The notes below the pieces were generated by a model. The model searched no databases and had not been told where the DNA came from. It saw only the letters and a list, made by a program, of their open reading frames with translations. Below, piece by piece: positions 31,985 to 43,748 of a stretch of DNA of 64,000 nucleotides. A program made the translations under genes and the position numbers. The stretch is from Pisaster brevispinus. Lineage: Eukaryota > Echinodermata > Asteroidea > Forcipulatida > Asteriidae. The stretch covers positions 372,001 through 436,000 of the forward strand of contig JAMKCF010000051.1 in NCBI GenBank assembly GCA_023634235.1, in the 5' to 3' direction. How positions within the stretch are numbered: the first letter of the stretch is position 1; each line of letters starts with the position of its first letter.

Positions 31985-32272
31985 GGTTAACTTGGGATAT
32001 AAAGTTTGTTTAATGTGCACCAAAGCTATGGAATGATCTCCCCTATCAACTCTGTACTCTTGACTCCGTACTGTTCTTCAAAAGTCAGCTTAAGACTCAT
32101 CTCTTGGAATCTGCTCACATTTAGTCCATTGCTCTTGCCATCTCCACATGAAGTTCAGTAAACCTGTCTGTCTTCAATCTTTCCTTGACCTTGCTAAGTG
32201 CCTTGGAATAGGCAACTTGAATGATGGTGCTCTACAATTGTCTGACGATTGATTGATTGATTGCCATTTGTT
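31985..32272 (+). mobile_element. 3' end of a CR1/L2-like LINE
   Basis: At about 32020-32124 the frame reads APKLWNDLPYQLCTLDSVLF, then FKSQLKTHLLESAHI and stop. This is the WNxLP...FK..LKTHL terminus of CR1/L2-type reverse transcriptases. The 3' UTR ends in (GATT)n at 32252-32272, the usual tail of such elements. The rest of the element is absent. Confidence 0.8.
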
Positions 32273-33357
32273 TTCTTCTTTCGTTTTATGTCTGCTCCTC
32301 TCAGTTTATGTTCTGCTCTACTGAGGGATGTTGATGCCTGCCTCATGCAACATTTTCCTTCAATCTTATCATAGTGTTGGATGTCTCTTTTTGGTAGGAT
32401 ATACATTCCCCTCAGTCCTGAGCACTACTTGCTCCTAGAGGACACTGTCCATCCAATGTCCCGCTATTGATTTAATCAGTTTGGGTTTTGACAAACTCTT
32501 TTCACAACCTCTGTAGCCATTTATGAGAGGATGAAGAGGGAAGGATGAAGTGTTACACAATTGTCATCCTTTGTGTGTTTAATCCCCTTATCCCCTGAGA
32601 GAAAAACAAAGTGTTTCTTTTGTCTTTAATGTATTGGGATGCAAAACTCTATGTGCATCTTCTTCACATTGTTACATCTTGGAACTTTGCAAATGGTTAA
32701 TCTTAGACAGCTGTTGTCCTCAAATATTTCATCTTTACTCTTTTGGAGGATTGCTTTAATTCTTTCTACCTTACAATGTCAGCCTATTTCTTTAGTTGCA
32801 GTCAGCTGTCAATTTGAGCTTTCCTCTCTCCTGTAATTATCTCACCTTGAGAGGTTCTTAATTTCTTTCATTGATGATTATATTTCTGATTCGAAAATTT
32901 GATGAATGACAACTTGAAAATTGTTAGACAATTATGCAAAAGATCTAACAAAAGTCTACACAAAATGTTGATTGTTCAATGGATTAAGCCTTCTGCATCT
33001 TTGTTCATTTTTTTTGAAAACTCATGTCAATTTCCACACATGGATCATTTCAATTGTTTTACTTCTGTCTCCTCAGCATTTTAATCATTCAACTGAAAAC
33101 ATTTCCAAGAGAAACCTTGGCACAATTTCCTGGTGCTGCTTACCAGAGAATTCTGCGCTTACAGCACCCCATAAAGCGCATACTTCTATGGGCCTTGGCT
33201 GGGCATAAGCACAGACTTCCACAGTAAGAAGTGACAGGCAATTGAGCCATGATCACAAGTTCGTGTAGTCAGGTGATTATTCAGTCTTCTATTGAGTCTT
33301 ATGATGTTATGAATGAAAACAGTAAGTGTAACATAGGAAACCAAACCTTACTCCCAT
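32273..33357. other. Non-coding spacer
   Basis: No gene or named repeat recognised; short frames only. Confidence 0.45.
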
Positions 33358-33774
33358 TAGTCAGGTGGCTAAGGGCCAATTTTGGGCAAAATCGTGACAC
33401 ATGGATTAAAGCACCAAGAGTTATTCTATAGGTCCCATAGAATCATTCTAGAGGGGGTGCCCGGTCTGGGTGACCTAGGTAAAGGTCAGGCTGAGGTCAA
33501 ACTTCATGTGGCATTATAATACTGCCTATCATTTTTTCACCAATAGAGGGCCGCTTCCGCATATCATTAAACTTATAACAAATGACCAAGCAGCTTCTAT
33601 TTCAGACACTCAGGTAGAGCTATGAGGAAAAAGGTGATCACTTTAGTTTACTGACCTGGAGATGACAGACCGGGCACCCCCCTCTAATATGCTTCTATGG
33701 GACCCTAAAATAAGTGTGCAAAGTTTTGTGCTTTAATCCGAAGTGTCACAATTTTTTCTTTAAGTCACCGGACT
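33358..33774. mobile_element. Foldback MITE, family 2, copy 1
   Basis: The ends are long inverted arms (about 110 bp): TTAGTCAGGTGGC...GTGACAC..GGATTAAAGCAC is mirrored by GTGCTTTAATCC..GTGTCAC...CACCGGACT. Both arms contain a GGGTGCCCGGTCTG block. A second copy is at 53978-54483. Confidence 0.82.
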
Positions 33775-33944
33775 CTTATGTTCCCAAACCATTACAACTA
33801 AATACATCAGTGGTCAGTTGTAAATGATATTTTGCAAAAAAACTCTGTGTAGGGTATGTATGTAGTTGTTTCTTTTTGGCCAAGAGTTGTAATGGATTTT
33901 GATGAAACTTTAAGAACTTGGTTTGATAAGTTAAACCTCTTTTT

Positions 33945-34139
33945 AAAGGGGCTGTGTCGTCATGATCAATGCAGGCCTGTGACTGTACATGGAATTATGA
34001 ACTCACATCCAGTTACTGCACACATGCGCCTTACCTCTGTATCATATCTATGGAGAGTGTGTGTGCAGTAACTGGGTGAGAGTTTATCAATGATGTACAA
34101 CCACTGCCTGCTTAGATCATGATGATGCTGCCCCTTTAC
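33945..34139. mobile_element. Foldback MITE, family 1, copy 2
   Basis: Same design and sequence as 30284-30483: AAAGGGGCTGTGTCGTCATG...GCAGGCCTGTGACTGTACAT, mirrored near 34100-34139. More decayed on the right arm. Confidence 0.82.
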
Positions 34140-34732
34140 TGATAAAGTGAATAACAGAGGGTTGTTACCGTAGTTTTCTGAATAAATTAGTCGTGGCTTA
34201 TGAATTTATTTTTATGCCGGCAACAAACTCTGGCACTTATATTCCGTGTGGCTTAATTACACAGCGGTACTAATTAATCTATAATTATAACAGCATATTA
34301 GTCTGATTTCAATTATATATGGTATCCGGGTTAGATTTTACAAAAAGCTTAGATTGGTCTTAAGATGTGCATCAATCTTAGTTGCCAAGCAAAGTGTGAT
34401 GTCATTATAAAAATTATAATGGCAATATTAACAGCTAATCTGAAAATGAATCTGAGTGCTTTGTGAAATCGAGCCCTGGTCTGGTACAAACAGTTACAAA
34501 TGACTGTTCGAAAAAAATTAACGTGTTTTGTGCATTTTGTGAGATTTTCTGATGCTGCGACTTAAAGTTTGGGGGACTAATAATAATATTTATAAAGCTA
34601 CTGTAACTTCCATTATTTAATACTAAATATTTTCCCTGATAATTGCTATTGTCAAGCTATAAGTTAAACTATAACCCTAAAACAATGATCAGACATATCC
34701 ATGTTGTATTTTGTATGTTTTTAAAGGATTTT
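34140..34732. other. Non-coding spacer
   Basis: AT-rich, with an imperfect inverted repeat around ATCTTAG / CTTAGAT near 34340-34460 that may be another decayed MITE. No gene. Confidence 0.4.
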
Positions 34733-34901
34733 CAGGCCTGGAGTTTCATCTTTGAGAGGGCAAAGGCCATTTTCATTTTGCAAAGGGCACTTCCATTAGA
34801 AAATCTTAAAGTCTATTTAAAACTTCTGAAGGAACACCAAGGCCAAGACCAGGGGCAACAGAGGCCATGGCCTACGTGGCCTCCATGTAATTCCAGGCCT
34901 G
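34733..34901. mobile_element. Short element bounded by CAGGCCTG, copy 1
   Basis: CAGGCCTG occurs at both ends (34733-34740 and 34894-34901). The interior (AAGGGCAC..., then CACCAAGGC and GGGCAACAGAGGCCATGG) is matched by 37151-37318. A MITE-like family, without proven target duplications. Confidence 0.6.
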
Positions 34902-35785
34902 GATTTTGGTCTAAGTCTTGGAATTCAAGACTTAGTTGATAAAGAAAGAATGAATGTATTATACTGTATGGAATTGAAGGATTGAGGGCATAGGATGATT
35001 CAACTATGTGTAGATCAGAGGATGAATGGTATCATGCAACTGAGGATGATTGGATTGGGGCATCAACCAAATTGCTCTCCAGACTGTAAAGTTTGTTTCT
35101 GTCAAATGATGTTCTTGCACACCAGGTTGGGGAATGGCCTCCCTGCGCTGTGGTACTATGCCGCCTGCGAACCAAGGGTTGGCGGGGTCCAGAACCCTTA
35201 AATTGCTGACTCGACGGCGGGGTACGCACAGTGATTTGGTCAGAACTAATTGGTTGCATAGGTCATCTATTTGTACAAAAGAACAAAATACAAATGCTAT
35301 CAAGCCCTCCTACTGTGTGACCATTTTATGGAATATTTGAATGGAAAAAAAAACAAATTCTACACAGAACACACACATGTTGTACAAGCTTTTGTCTGCA
35401 TAAAAACAAGTTTTTGCTCAGATTTTCCACTCTACACAACCTGTGCATTTCCATGGTTTCAAATTAATGGTTGGTCAACTCACTGGATGTTTAAGAAGAG
35501 GAGGGTTTAAACTAAGGAATGTATGAGATAATCCATAAGTTCATCTATTCCAAACACTTTTTACATAATCACATGCCTTCAATCCTCTGATATACAGAAG
35601 CAGTACCTCTGAAAATGGTTTATTAGAAAACTCATATTTATGCATTGTTATTCAAATCATATTGATTGTAAAGCATTGTTGTACTTAGTAATTAATATTA
35701 GTTTGGGGTTAAACAAAGACAAATTGTCTAGAGTGTGATTTAAACCAACGAATTTCGGAATAAGTTAACATGCCAGCAGTTAAAG
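34902..35785. other. Non-coding spacer with a GC-rich patch
   Basis: A GC-rich patch at about 35040-35260 stands out from its flanks and could be the remnant of an element or exon, but no family was recognised in either strand. Confidence 0.35.
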
Positions 35786-35940
35786 GTTGTATGGCTTCTG
35801 ACTGGCACCCCTAACAAAACAGGGGGAGATGGCCAACATAGGGCTAGATAGCTAAGTTGGTAGAGCACCAGCCTGTTAAACTGGAGGTTATTGGTTCAAA
35901 TCCTGCTCTTGTAAACGTTTCTTTGTTGAACCCAAAGATA
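35786..35940 (+). mobile_element. tRNA-Asn-like SINE, copy 1
   Basis: The tRNA-like part spans 35841-35911 with A box TAGCTAAGTTGG, anticodon loop CTGTTAA (GTT, Asn) and B box GGTTCAAATCC. Acceptor ends do not pair, so it is not a working tRNA gene. Upstream TGGCTTCTGACTGGCAC and GCCAACATAGGGCTAGATAG are shared with 55072-55240. Confidence 0.75.
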
Positions 35941-35956
35941 TTACAAATTTACCAAG

Positions 35957-36239
35957 TCAATTTCCCTTGTGTTTTATAACTTGATATGTAATTATTAAAT
36001 TGTAAGGTAATGTTGTTGGATTCAGAGGTTGTTCCAGACAAACACATGCAGGGTCCAAAGTAATTGTGGTTGTTGGAGGAGTTGGGGGGGGGGGGGGTAG
36101 GAAGGGTGTAGGGAGGGAGGGAAGTACCTGTATGATTTCTGACCCATACAGTGGTGTTAGGATGGGATACAAAATGGGTACTTCATTTATCACAAGTAAT
36201 CAAGTTTTCATTTGTTCTTTTTGGGCATGGTGATCGATG
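35957..36239. other. Spacer with G tract
   Basis: Contains a run of about 13 G near 36086 followed by G-rich sequence; no gene. Confidence 0.5.
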
Positions 36240-37150
36240 TTTAACATCTCTTGAAATGTATTTGCTTTTACTCTTGATATACAATTCAGAAAATAAAGGA
36301 CAACAATTTCTGGTCTGAAGATGCATTTTCCATGAAAGACAAAAAATAAGCAAATACAGACTCCTTGATAATTACATCAAATCTTAGTTTAAACATTTAT
36401 AGTTGAAATTAAGGGGTCTAGATTTACAGAGGCAGTCTGCCAGTATTGTTTTCAATGTTGTGCCTCAGCTATTTTGGGAATGTTGGGAATGCCCAGTTTG
36501 CTCCCTTGGAAGCCTCCTGCTTAAGTTGAGTCAGCAGCTGGACTTGGATTTGTTTGGTGATGGTCACCAGACTAACAATTCCAATTAAGTCCTGACTTCC
36601 ATGCTTCTGTTCTCTTTAAGTTCGACCAACCTGTGGTGGTACATTATACTTTGTGTGTAATACATTATTTGTCTTCTGGTCAGGTAAACTATGTTCAGTT
36701 AGCAGTTTGGATTCAGATTCTGTTGGCGATGGTCATCAGAATAATGAGTACAAAGTTTGACTTTTGTAAACCTGACCAACCTACATGATGGTAAATCATT
36801 TAGTAAAAATCTTCACCAGTTTAATATTAAAAGCGTGATGAATAAGTCACTCCTGATATCAACACTGATCATATACCCATGTTGTATGGGTGTTTTTTGC
36901 TTCTTGTTGGGGGATTATCACTTTATTTGTCAGCAGTTGGATTCAGATTCTTGTGACGATGGTCATCAGAATTCTGAGTCTGAGTCTGTCGTAAGTTTGA
37001 CCAACCTGCATGACCTGTGTGGTGATGTTGCATTATTTAGGTACAAATCTTCATCAGACTAAACATTTGATCACCACATGTACATGCAGGTCATCACCCC
37101 ATGGACCAGCGGTGTTCTTACATCCTTTTGGGAGTGTAATGACTATCATG

Positions 37151-37318
37151 CAGGCCTGATGCTTTGTTTGTGAAACAGCAAGGTCACCAAGACCTTGTCT
37201 CCTTGGTAAAGGGCACCTCTAAGAAGAAATTGTAAACTTCTATTGAAGCATGTCAAGGGGCACCAAGGCAATGACTAGTGGCAATGGAGGCAGTTGCCTC
37301 CATAAAGCATTAGGCCTG
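37151..37318. mobile_element. Short element bounded by CAGGCCTG, copy 2
   Basis: Matches 34733-34901 in order: CAGGCCTG, AGGGCAC, GGGGCACCAAGGC, GGAGGC, TAGGCCTG. It sits inside the repeat field. Confidence 0.55.
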
Positions 37319-38104
37319 ATCACATTCAAGATCAGTCTGACTGAACTTGTAATTACATGATGCTGACTAGAAGCAGCTGGATTCAGATTCTTGTGGCGAT
37401 GGTCGTCAGAATAATGAGTCCAAGGCTTGACTGTCATAAACATGACCAACCTGTGTTGTGCTCAATCTTACAATATAAATCTTTACTTATTTAAACAGTA
37501 TGTTTGGCCACTGTGTCATCCTTTTGGTCAACACTGATCTTAGATCCATGTGGGTGTGATTTGCTTCTTGTCTGAAGCATCACATTTGACTTTGTCAGCA
37601 GCTGGGCTTAGATTCTTGTGGCGATGGTCATAAGAATATTGAGTCCAAGTCCTGACATTTGTAGTATACAAAAGACTTGTCTCCAGGAGTATTACATTAA
37701 AGTAATTGGGCTTATTGGGGAAGGGAGGGAAAGGTTTTGAAGCCAATGATTACAGCTCAATGCAGTGTGACATCAGACAGGGCTTATTGTGTTTGTAAGA
37801 CCCGGTTCAGACAGGTGCTCTAGAGTTGCGCAGAACCAAATTATTGAACTAAGTTCATGAAAAGTAAGACGTCTGAACAGTTAAGAGCGACCGGACGCAC
37901 TGGAAGTCAAAATAACAACTGTTGCAGTCGTCATTCGGAACGACTCTGTTGAGTCTTGGTTTCAGACGCTGAACCTAATGTAACTATTATGTTAAGTTGG
38001 CCTGCCTAAATACAAGAATTGTTTGGATTGACCTAGAGTTGCTCCTAATCTATTTGGTTTGGCACAGCTCTGGAGCACCTGTCAGAACTGGGTGTTGGGG
38101 AACT

Positions 38105-38302
38105 GGGCCCAATTACATAGAGCTGCTTTGAAAGCACAAACAATTACTAATTACTAAACAATTTTGCCTACTGGAAAAGAATAACCAGCCAAAAATACCA
38201 TGTTATGTGCACAGTTTGTGACTGATTCCCTGCTCATTTTTGCTGGGTAGAACTTTTTAAAGCAATCTTTTCTGCTTAAAGCAGAGCTATGAAATTGGGC
38301 CC
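38105..38302. mobile_element. MITE with GGGCCCAATTNCATAG ends
   Basis: The left end GGGCCCAATTACATAGAGCT is mirrored by AGAGCTATGAAATTGGGCCC. The interior has the TGCTTAAGC/ACCAGCCAAAATACCATG blocks seen again at about 42720-42930. No coding capacity. Confidence 0.85.
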
Positions 38303-38800
38303 TTGTCTTCCCCTAAATCTGCCGTGATTTTTAAACCTGTTCCTATTTTAAAATCAATGTAGGCATGGGAACAACATTTGTATTTCATAATCATAACTGA
38401 GTTTCAATTTTTTGGGGGACATGATGCTGTTTATTGTCTCTTGAATCAGTTGGATTTTCGTTACTCTTGATGTGTAATTCAGAAAATGAATGGCAATAAA
38501 GCCAGGTCTGAAGATTTATGACAAGAAGACAAACAGGATATGTCACAGACCCCTTGAAAAATACATCCAAACTTTATATACAAAATGAGACGTTAGATTG
38601 CATGCATCATTTGCTGATGTTTTCAGCAAGTTTACTTCAAGGATGTTAGATTTACAAAAGCAGTTTGGTCAATACTACTTATTGGTTTATCTCATGTTTG
38701 CTTCTTGTTGGAAGTGTCATGATTGAGTTGAATCAGCAGCTGGACTTGGATTCTTGTGGCGATGGTCATCGGAATAACAAATTCAATTTAAATGCTGACT

Positions 38801-40843
38801 TGCTTCATAATCTAAAGTTTGACCAATCTCGTTTATTTTATCAATTTCATGATTATAGTTGAGAGCTTTTGTCTTCAATAGGCATTTGGTTAATTTAAAG
38901 TATAATTGTCTGGCATTGTCTGCTGATTTTGTAAAACACAAATTTGCTGACATGGTTGATGTAGTTCTTGCATCTAGACACTATGTAATGTATCATGAGG
39001 TTTGGTTGTTCATATTTATTGGTTGGAACTTACATTTTCTACCCAATCATGAGTTGATTTGTTTTCATTTTAGCTTCTACTTACCAAATTATCATTGATA
39101 CTGAACTCTTTACAAATAGCCTCATTCACTATAGTGTGAACCGTTGGATTAATTCTCCAACAACATTTGAAAAACTGCACTGAGCTTCCATTCATTTGAA
39201 ATGGTCACTTTTATAAAATGAAAAGTTTCACCATGTGAAGGGTTTTTGCAGATTATATACCTATAATTTAATTTTGCCATTTAACATGTAAGGTACTGTT
39301 CCAAAGACTCAAAGGTAGACTGAAATATACTTAACTACACACAATCAGAAAATGAGAAAGATCATTAACATGAACACTTTTCCCCACAGTTTTTTAATTG
39401 ACAGTGTGCTTCGTCGAAAAAAAGCAGAAGGGACACCAATATTCAGATTATTTTGATTCTGGGATTTTATAGCCAATGTTGATCAGTATGAAAAAAAGAA
39501 AGACTGTTTTGCTCAAAAACCTTCAACACTGTCTACTTTTGTAGGAGCTACATCTAGCACTGTCTAATTCTCAAATTCAAAGTGCTGCACCTTGCTTTCT
39601 CTTTACTTCTCTATGGAACTGGATTGAACATCCATCTTTAAATCTTGACAGCAAGCTGTGAAGGAGGGCTTGACATTTCTTTCTCTCTTGTGTTTTTCTC
39701 AATGGACTCATGTGATTCTATTCCACATTTCTCCAAATCTAAAATATCTTCTGGTTTTTTTTCTATCATCAGGATAGACTTGACCTGAGTCAAACTTTTG
39801 TCAGGTTCTTGGTTGTGCTTTTAATCCAAAACATGCACTCCAAGTATGTAAACTTCATCACAGCTTTATTTCACCACTTTGATTCAACTTTGCTATTCGC
39901 GATCCAACTCATTGGACTGGCAACTAAGTGACACCAGAGGGCGCACATTAAAAGAGCTCATCAGAGCTAGCTCTGTAGCCACACATTATTGACTCGATTA
40001 GCACCAGACCCAACTTGAGCCAAGTCTATCATCAGGATGAACCTCAATCCAACAGTTCATTAGTCTGTTTCATACTTTAGTACCTGAACTGTCCTTCACT
40101 TTCATTCTCATCAGGACAAGAAACTATAATTTTATTCTGTGTTACTTACACTGAAATTTGATTGTTATATCAAATTTGACCATGATGTCCAACATGTCAT
40201 GGATCTGTGTTCTTGTACATGTATTCACTTACTCCTCTTTCTCTCTAACTCTACTTGGTCAACATCTGTTTAGACCTCAACTCAAATGCACTATTACCAA
40301 AGCCAACTGTGAACTGTATGGTATTTATTCCTTTCTTTATCTTAATGAGGTCATCCTGAAGTATAACTGGTTTTGTAATACATCCTCAATAAAGTAAACT
40401 ATCTATCTGTTAATTCTTGCAAAGGCGCTCGAAAAGGAACTTTTGTTGCTTTTTAATTCTGTGTACATCATCTCGAATGCAGAGTCAATCTCTTCTTCAT
40501 CTTACATTGCCTTCTTCAAGCTTGTATCAGCCACCCTTTGTTTTATTCCAAGAATCTCTGATGTTGAGCAGTTTTAAGCACTGAATACTAGGCTATTGGG
40601 GACAAATACGTCATGGTATAATGATTCTAAGAAACTGAAAATGTTGATTTATTCGGTTGAGTGCCGAGGCGAATTAGAATAAATCTGCTTTATACTTGTT
40701 ACGTAAAGAGTTACACGCTTCAATGGTTCGGCGGGAACATTGAATAGGACTGGGTGCGATACCCAGGGTAAGGGTTTAATGTAGTCACTTCACGCTTGCT
40801 ATGCTATTAATATACACGCTAAATTTTGTTAATTTAGCCTTTT
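38801..40843. other. Non-coding spacer
   Basis: No gene recognised. CACCAGAGGGCGCAC at 39934-39948 closely fits the CTCF-type core. Confidence 0.45.
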
Positions 40844-41041
40844 CTAAATCGTTATTGTTAAAGTATCATCGGCAGCCGTTACAGCTACCGTATGTTCAGC
40901 AGGGAGGTCAGTACTAGCTTGAGCCTGAAAGCGTTGATTTGCATAGATCAGGTGTACGTTTCCAATATCGGTTGGTTTTTCGTATCTGGCGGTCAACACA
41001 GCACTGATGCTCCATGGCAATGGCACTTTGTGTCGGGAAAT
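40844..41041 (-). CDS. Orphan short frame of unknown origin
   Basis: On the minus strand a frame open from about 41041 to 40844 has no ATG that clearly starts it. It reads with regular protein-like composition (for example WSISAVLTARYEKPTDIGNV, then FQAQASTDLPAEHTVAV) and ends at a stop. Its alternating hydrophobic pattern suggests beta strands. It may be a terminal exon or a relic of a mobile element or virus-like sequence. I do not recognise it. Low certainty that it is expressed. Confidence 0.3.
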   Translation of the reverse strand: MSRHKVPLPWSISAVLTARYEKPTDIGNVHLIYANQRFQAQASTDLPAEHTVAVTAADDTLTITI

Positions 41042-41056
41042 TTACCGGGCAAAAAT

Positions 41057-41350
41057 TCTGTCATGAAGACAAATTCGTAATGTTGGTACAAAATGTAACG
41101 AACATTGTATGCGGGCAAACCGAAAAGGTTATGAATATGGAAAGTGAAGACGCATGATTAAAAAGGATCAGTTGATCCGCTTATGCAAGTAACAGGGTGT
41201 AATTATTGCCAGTGAAGACAAATGCGTAAAGTGGATACAATAATATGTAACGAACATTATAATGTTGGATTAAAACGTAAAAGAGTATGAATATGAAATG
41301 AGAAGATGAATGATTAAAAGTGATCAGTTGATTCGGTTGCAGCATAGCTT
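41057..41350 (+). repeat. Diverged direct repeat, two units of about 145 bp
   Basis: Unit 1 (about 41057-41200) and unit 2 (about 41212-41350) share, in order, GAAGACAAAT.CGTAA, ATGTAACGAACATT, TATGAATATG, ATGATTAAAA and GATCAGTTGAT.CG. Divergence is substantial. Confidence 0.75.
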
Positions 41351-41449
41351 GCAGACATACCATATTTTGAGTTATATGATCTTTATTAAAGTAGTGTAAT
41401 TAAGGTTTAAAGTATAATGGAAGTTATTTAGTGATTTGATACAGCGCCG

Positions 41450-41790
41450 AAATGTGGGTAAATTTGGAGGGGGGCATAAAGTGGTAGACTGTTTTCAAGG
41501 GGAGGGGGACACACACTTCTGGCCAATTAGCACTGTAGATTCCATTTGCATTATTTCTAAACAATCTCCTTTTCAGGTTCTTGATATGCATTTGTACAAT
41601 AATCTGACATGCTCCTAAAAACATATACATTGTCTCTGTGCAAGAGAAGAATCGTTTTAAAAACATAATCACAGTGAAGCTTTTACAAAAGAGGAATATT
41701 TTACTCTTCTTATCCTTTATCAGGGTGGGAGGCACAGACATCAATTGTGGGTTCCCCGCCCCCTCCAGTTGCACCACTGATTTGATGGTC
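41450..41790. mobile_element. hAT-like non-autonomous element, decayed copy
   Basis: Shares GGGGGGCA...GGGGGACAC..., the ATTCCATTTGC block and a CCCCGCCCCC/CACCACTGA end with 43265-43480. Limits are rough. Confidence 0.45.
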
Positions 41791-42719
41791 AAGTGGGGTA
41801 ACTTGTTCAATGCTAAGTCAGTGTTTTGTAATATCCTTCCTAAACCACCAGAGTCCCCTTTCCAAAATAAAAGCATGACCCTCACCACTGACAAACCCTA
41901 GCTCCCCAAGCCTGCCCCCTCCCCAACTAAAAAGCAACACCCCCCTGGCCTCCCCCTCCTCCAAGGCAGGATACAGAATTTGATTGTGTTTGGCCAAAAC
42001 AAGTTAATCATCAAGTCTTTTAAAAGAAGTTTAAAGTCACAGAATGTAGTTTGACAGATAAGTTAAACTGTTTCAGATTAAACACACATTAAAACAAAAA
42101 TGAATATTTTGTTCTTAATTTGAAAATAAAAGAAAAAGTTATTTTCAGATTGTCATATAGACAAAGATGACCTTATCACTAAGAGCTCCAATATTGGAAT
42201 TCAGATGACCTTGATGCCAAAAGAAAATGCTAAAGTTTTTTTTTCAAAATTAAACAAATTTGCTTGGAAGCTTAACCAGAGAGAATTATGGCTTTATCCT
42301 GTATCCTGCCTTTATCAAAAATGCATAGAACTTTACAATTATGTGTGTTTTAATATTTATTCTTTTTTATCCGCTCCATGTGTTTTTGGTGTAAAGGAGA
42401 TTGGTGAGCTTTGGGAAGACTACAAGATGAGGACTGACGTCTGATCTCACTGGACTTGTTATCCTGTTGGATCTTCATCATTGCTCTGATTAAGAGTGCA
42501 ACAAACAGCATCCAAGCGGTTTGAGACCCTTGTTCAAATACACACAGACAATCAGTTCCCACATCCCAAACCAGTTACTCATTGCCTCAACTGGGTCAAA
42601 GTGTAGAGCAATCTTGTAGATGTAGAAGTTTTGTTTATGTGTTCAGGAATCTGGGTACCTCTGAAATAACTCAATTCAGTCCAGGAAGGGTATGGGATTG
42701 TAAGTGTTTCAGACAAGTA

Positions 42720-42930
42720 CTGAAAAGCTGCTTAAGCACAAAAAGTAGCTAAGCACAACAAAATTATGCTTACCAAGATAAGGTTACCAGCTAGAATACC
42801 ATTTCAAATGTACAATTTTTGCCAGGTACTCTTCTTATTTTTGTTAAGCAAACCAGGTGCTCTGCTTATTTTTGTTAAGCAGAAAATGGTTAAGCATTTT
42901 TTTCTGATAAAATTGTGTGCTAAATACAAC
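42720..42930. mobile_element. Decayed relative of the MITE at 38105-38302
   Basis: Contains GCTGCTTAAGCACAAAAAG, GGTTACCAGCTAGAATACCAT and repeated TTTTTGTTAAGC. The outer GGGCCC ends are missing. Confidence 0.6.
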
Positions 42931-43264
42931 CAGAGCACACTGATCGAAATGTTGATTAACAAGCAAGGGTTTTTCTGAGCAAGTAAAGTTATTACCCAAT
43001 GCTGTCTTATCACATTGTGCTTCTGCAAAAATTACTGAAAAATGCCATTTGAAAAAGACAATATGACTTATACCTTGAATGACAAATTTCATTTCATTTA
43101 TTAATAACTGGTTCTGAAGCCAAGGACTCTCAGAAAAGCAAACTTTATCACTCTACTTTCTAGCCACAGATCCCATGGAGAGAAGACATGAAAGGGCAAT
43201 GTGTTTGTAATTTGATGAGAGTGAAATGTTTCAGGACAATTTTCTGCAGCGTATCTGATAATTA

Positions 43265-43480
43265 TTAGGGGGGGGCACAAAGGGGGCACCATTTTTCTAG
43301 GGGGCACTGCTGGAAAATCAACTATAGATTCCATTTGCCCTTTTTTAAAAACTGGATCTTGATCTACAGAATGGCAGGTTCCAATTTGTTATTATTTTTT
43401 ATTTGGTTGGGGGGTGGGGGCACTTACATTAATTGGGTGGGGGGAAATGCCCCACCCCCCTTAGTTCTGCCACTGACAAC
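43265..43480. mobile_element. hAT-like non-autonomous element with G-rich ends
   Basis: GGGGGCACCATTTTTCTAGG..CACTG, then GATTCCATTTGC and GGATCTTGATCTAC, ending in CCCCCCTTAGTTCTGCCACTGA. The reverse complement of 53410-53640 matches it block by block, with GTGGCGTAACTTA-type ends. Confidence 0.65.
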
Positions 43481-43681
43481 TTTGTCAAAATTGTTCTTTC
43501 GTCTCATCACGTAATATGAAGTGATGTAGGTATGTTTCATCCTTGGTGTAATCCAGCTCTTTGAAGAGCATCCATTCATGTCTGTTTAGGGCTCTGTCCT
43601 GTACTTTGTCTTTCAGTCATTAATAAAGCTTGAAACTTTATATTAGTATTAATTTTTTTTCTTTCATTTAATGCTGTGCAG

Positions 43682-43748
43682 TGGAGAGTGATGAGCTAGG
43701 GAGAGAACAACCTGATATAACTGACGTCTCAAGGCAGCAACATGCAAG
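43682..43748 (+). CDS. Candidate internal exon (67 nt) of an unknown gene
   Basis: A strong pyrimidine tract and acceptor (TTTCTTTCATTTAATGCTGTGCAG) precede it and AAG|GTATT follows. In one frame it reads ESDELGREQPDITDVSRQQHA with no stop, acidic and hydrophilic, so coding-like. Adjacent exons were not identified. It could be chance; the splice signals are the main support. Confidence 0.35.

Larger units (their letters stand above)
36240..38800 (+). repeat. Degenerate direct-repeat field (about 70-bp core, six copies)
   Basis: The core CAGCAGCTGGATTCAGATTC, continuing TTGTGGCGATGGTCATCAG, starts near 36529, 36697, 36932, 37371, 37596 and 38729 with irregular spacing. Shared upstream (TTTGCTTCTTG) and downstream (TTTGACC/AACCTG) stretches show the true unit is longer. 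A larger pair (about 36240-36600 and 38440-38800) is also directly repeated. The cores read open in one frame (QQLDxDSCGDGHxN), but stops occur between them. Confidence 0.75.

Noticed and set aside
35841..35911. Functional tRNA-Asn gene
   Set aside because: A and B boxes fit, but the acceptor arms do not pair and the upstream module recurs at 55 kb, so it is a SINE.
41424..41894. 156-codon minus-strand open frame
   Set aside because: It runs through a decayed hAT-like element with G/C tracts and has no recognisable domain.
42378..42443. Possible terminal exon reading EIGELWEDYKMRTDV
   Set aside because: Coding-like and near an AAAG acceptor-like site, but the acceptor lacks a good AG context and no family could be named.
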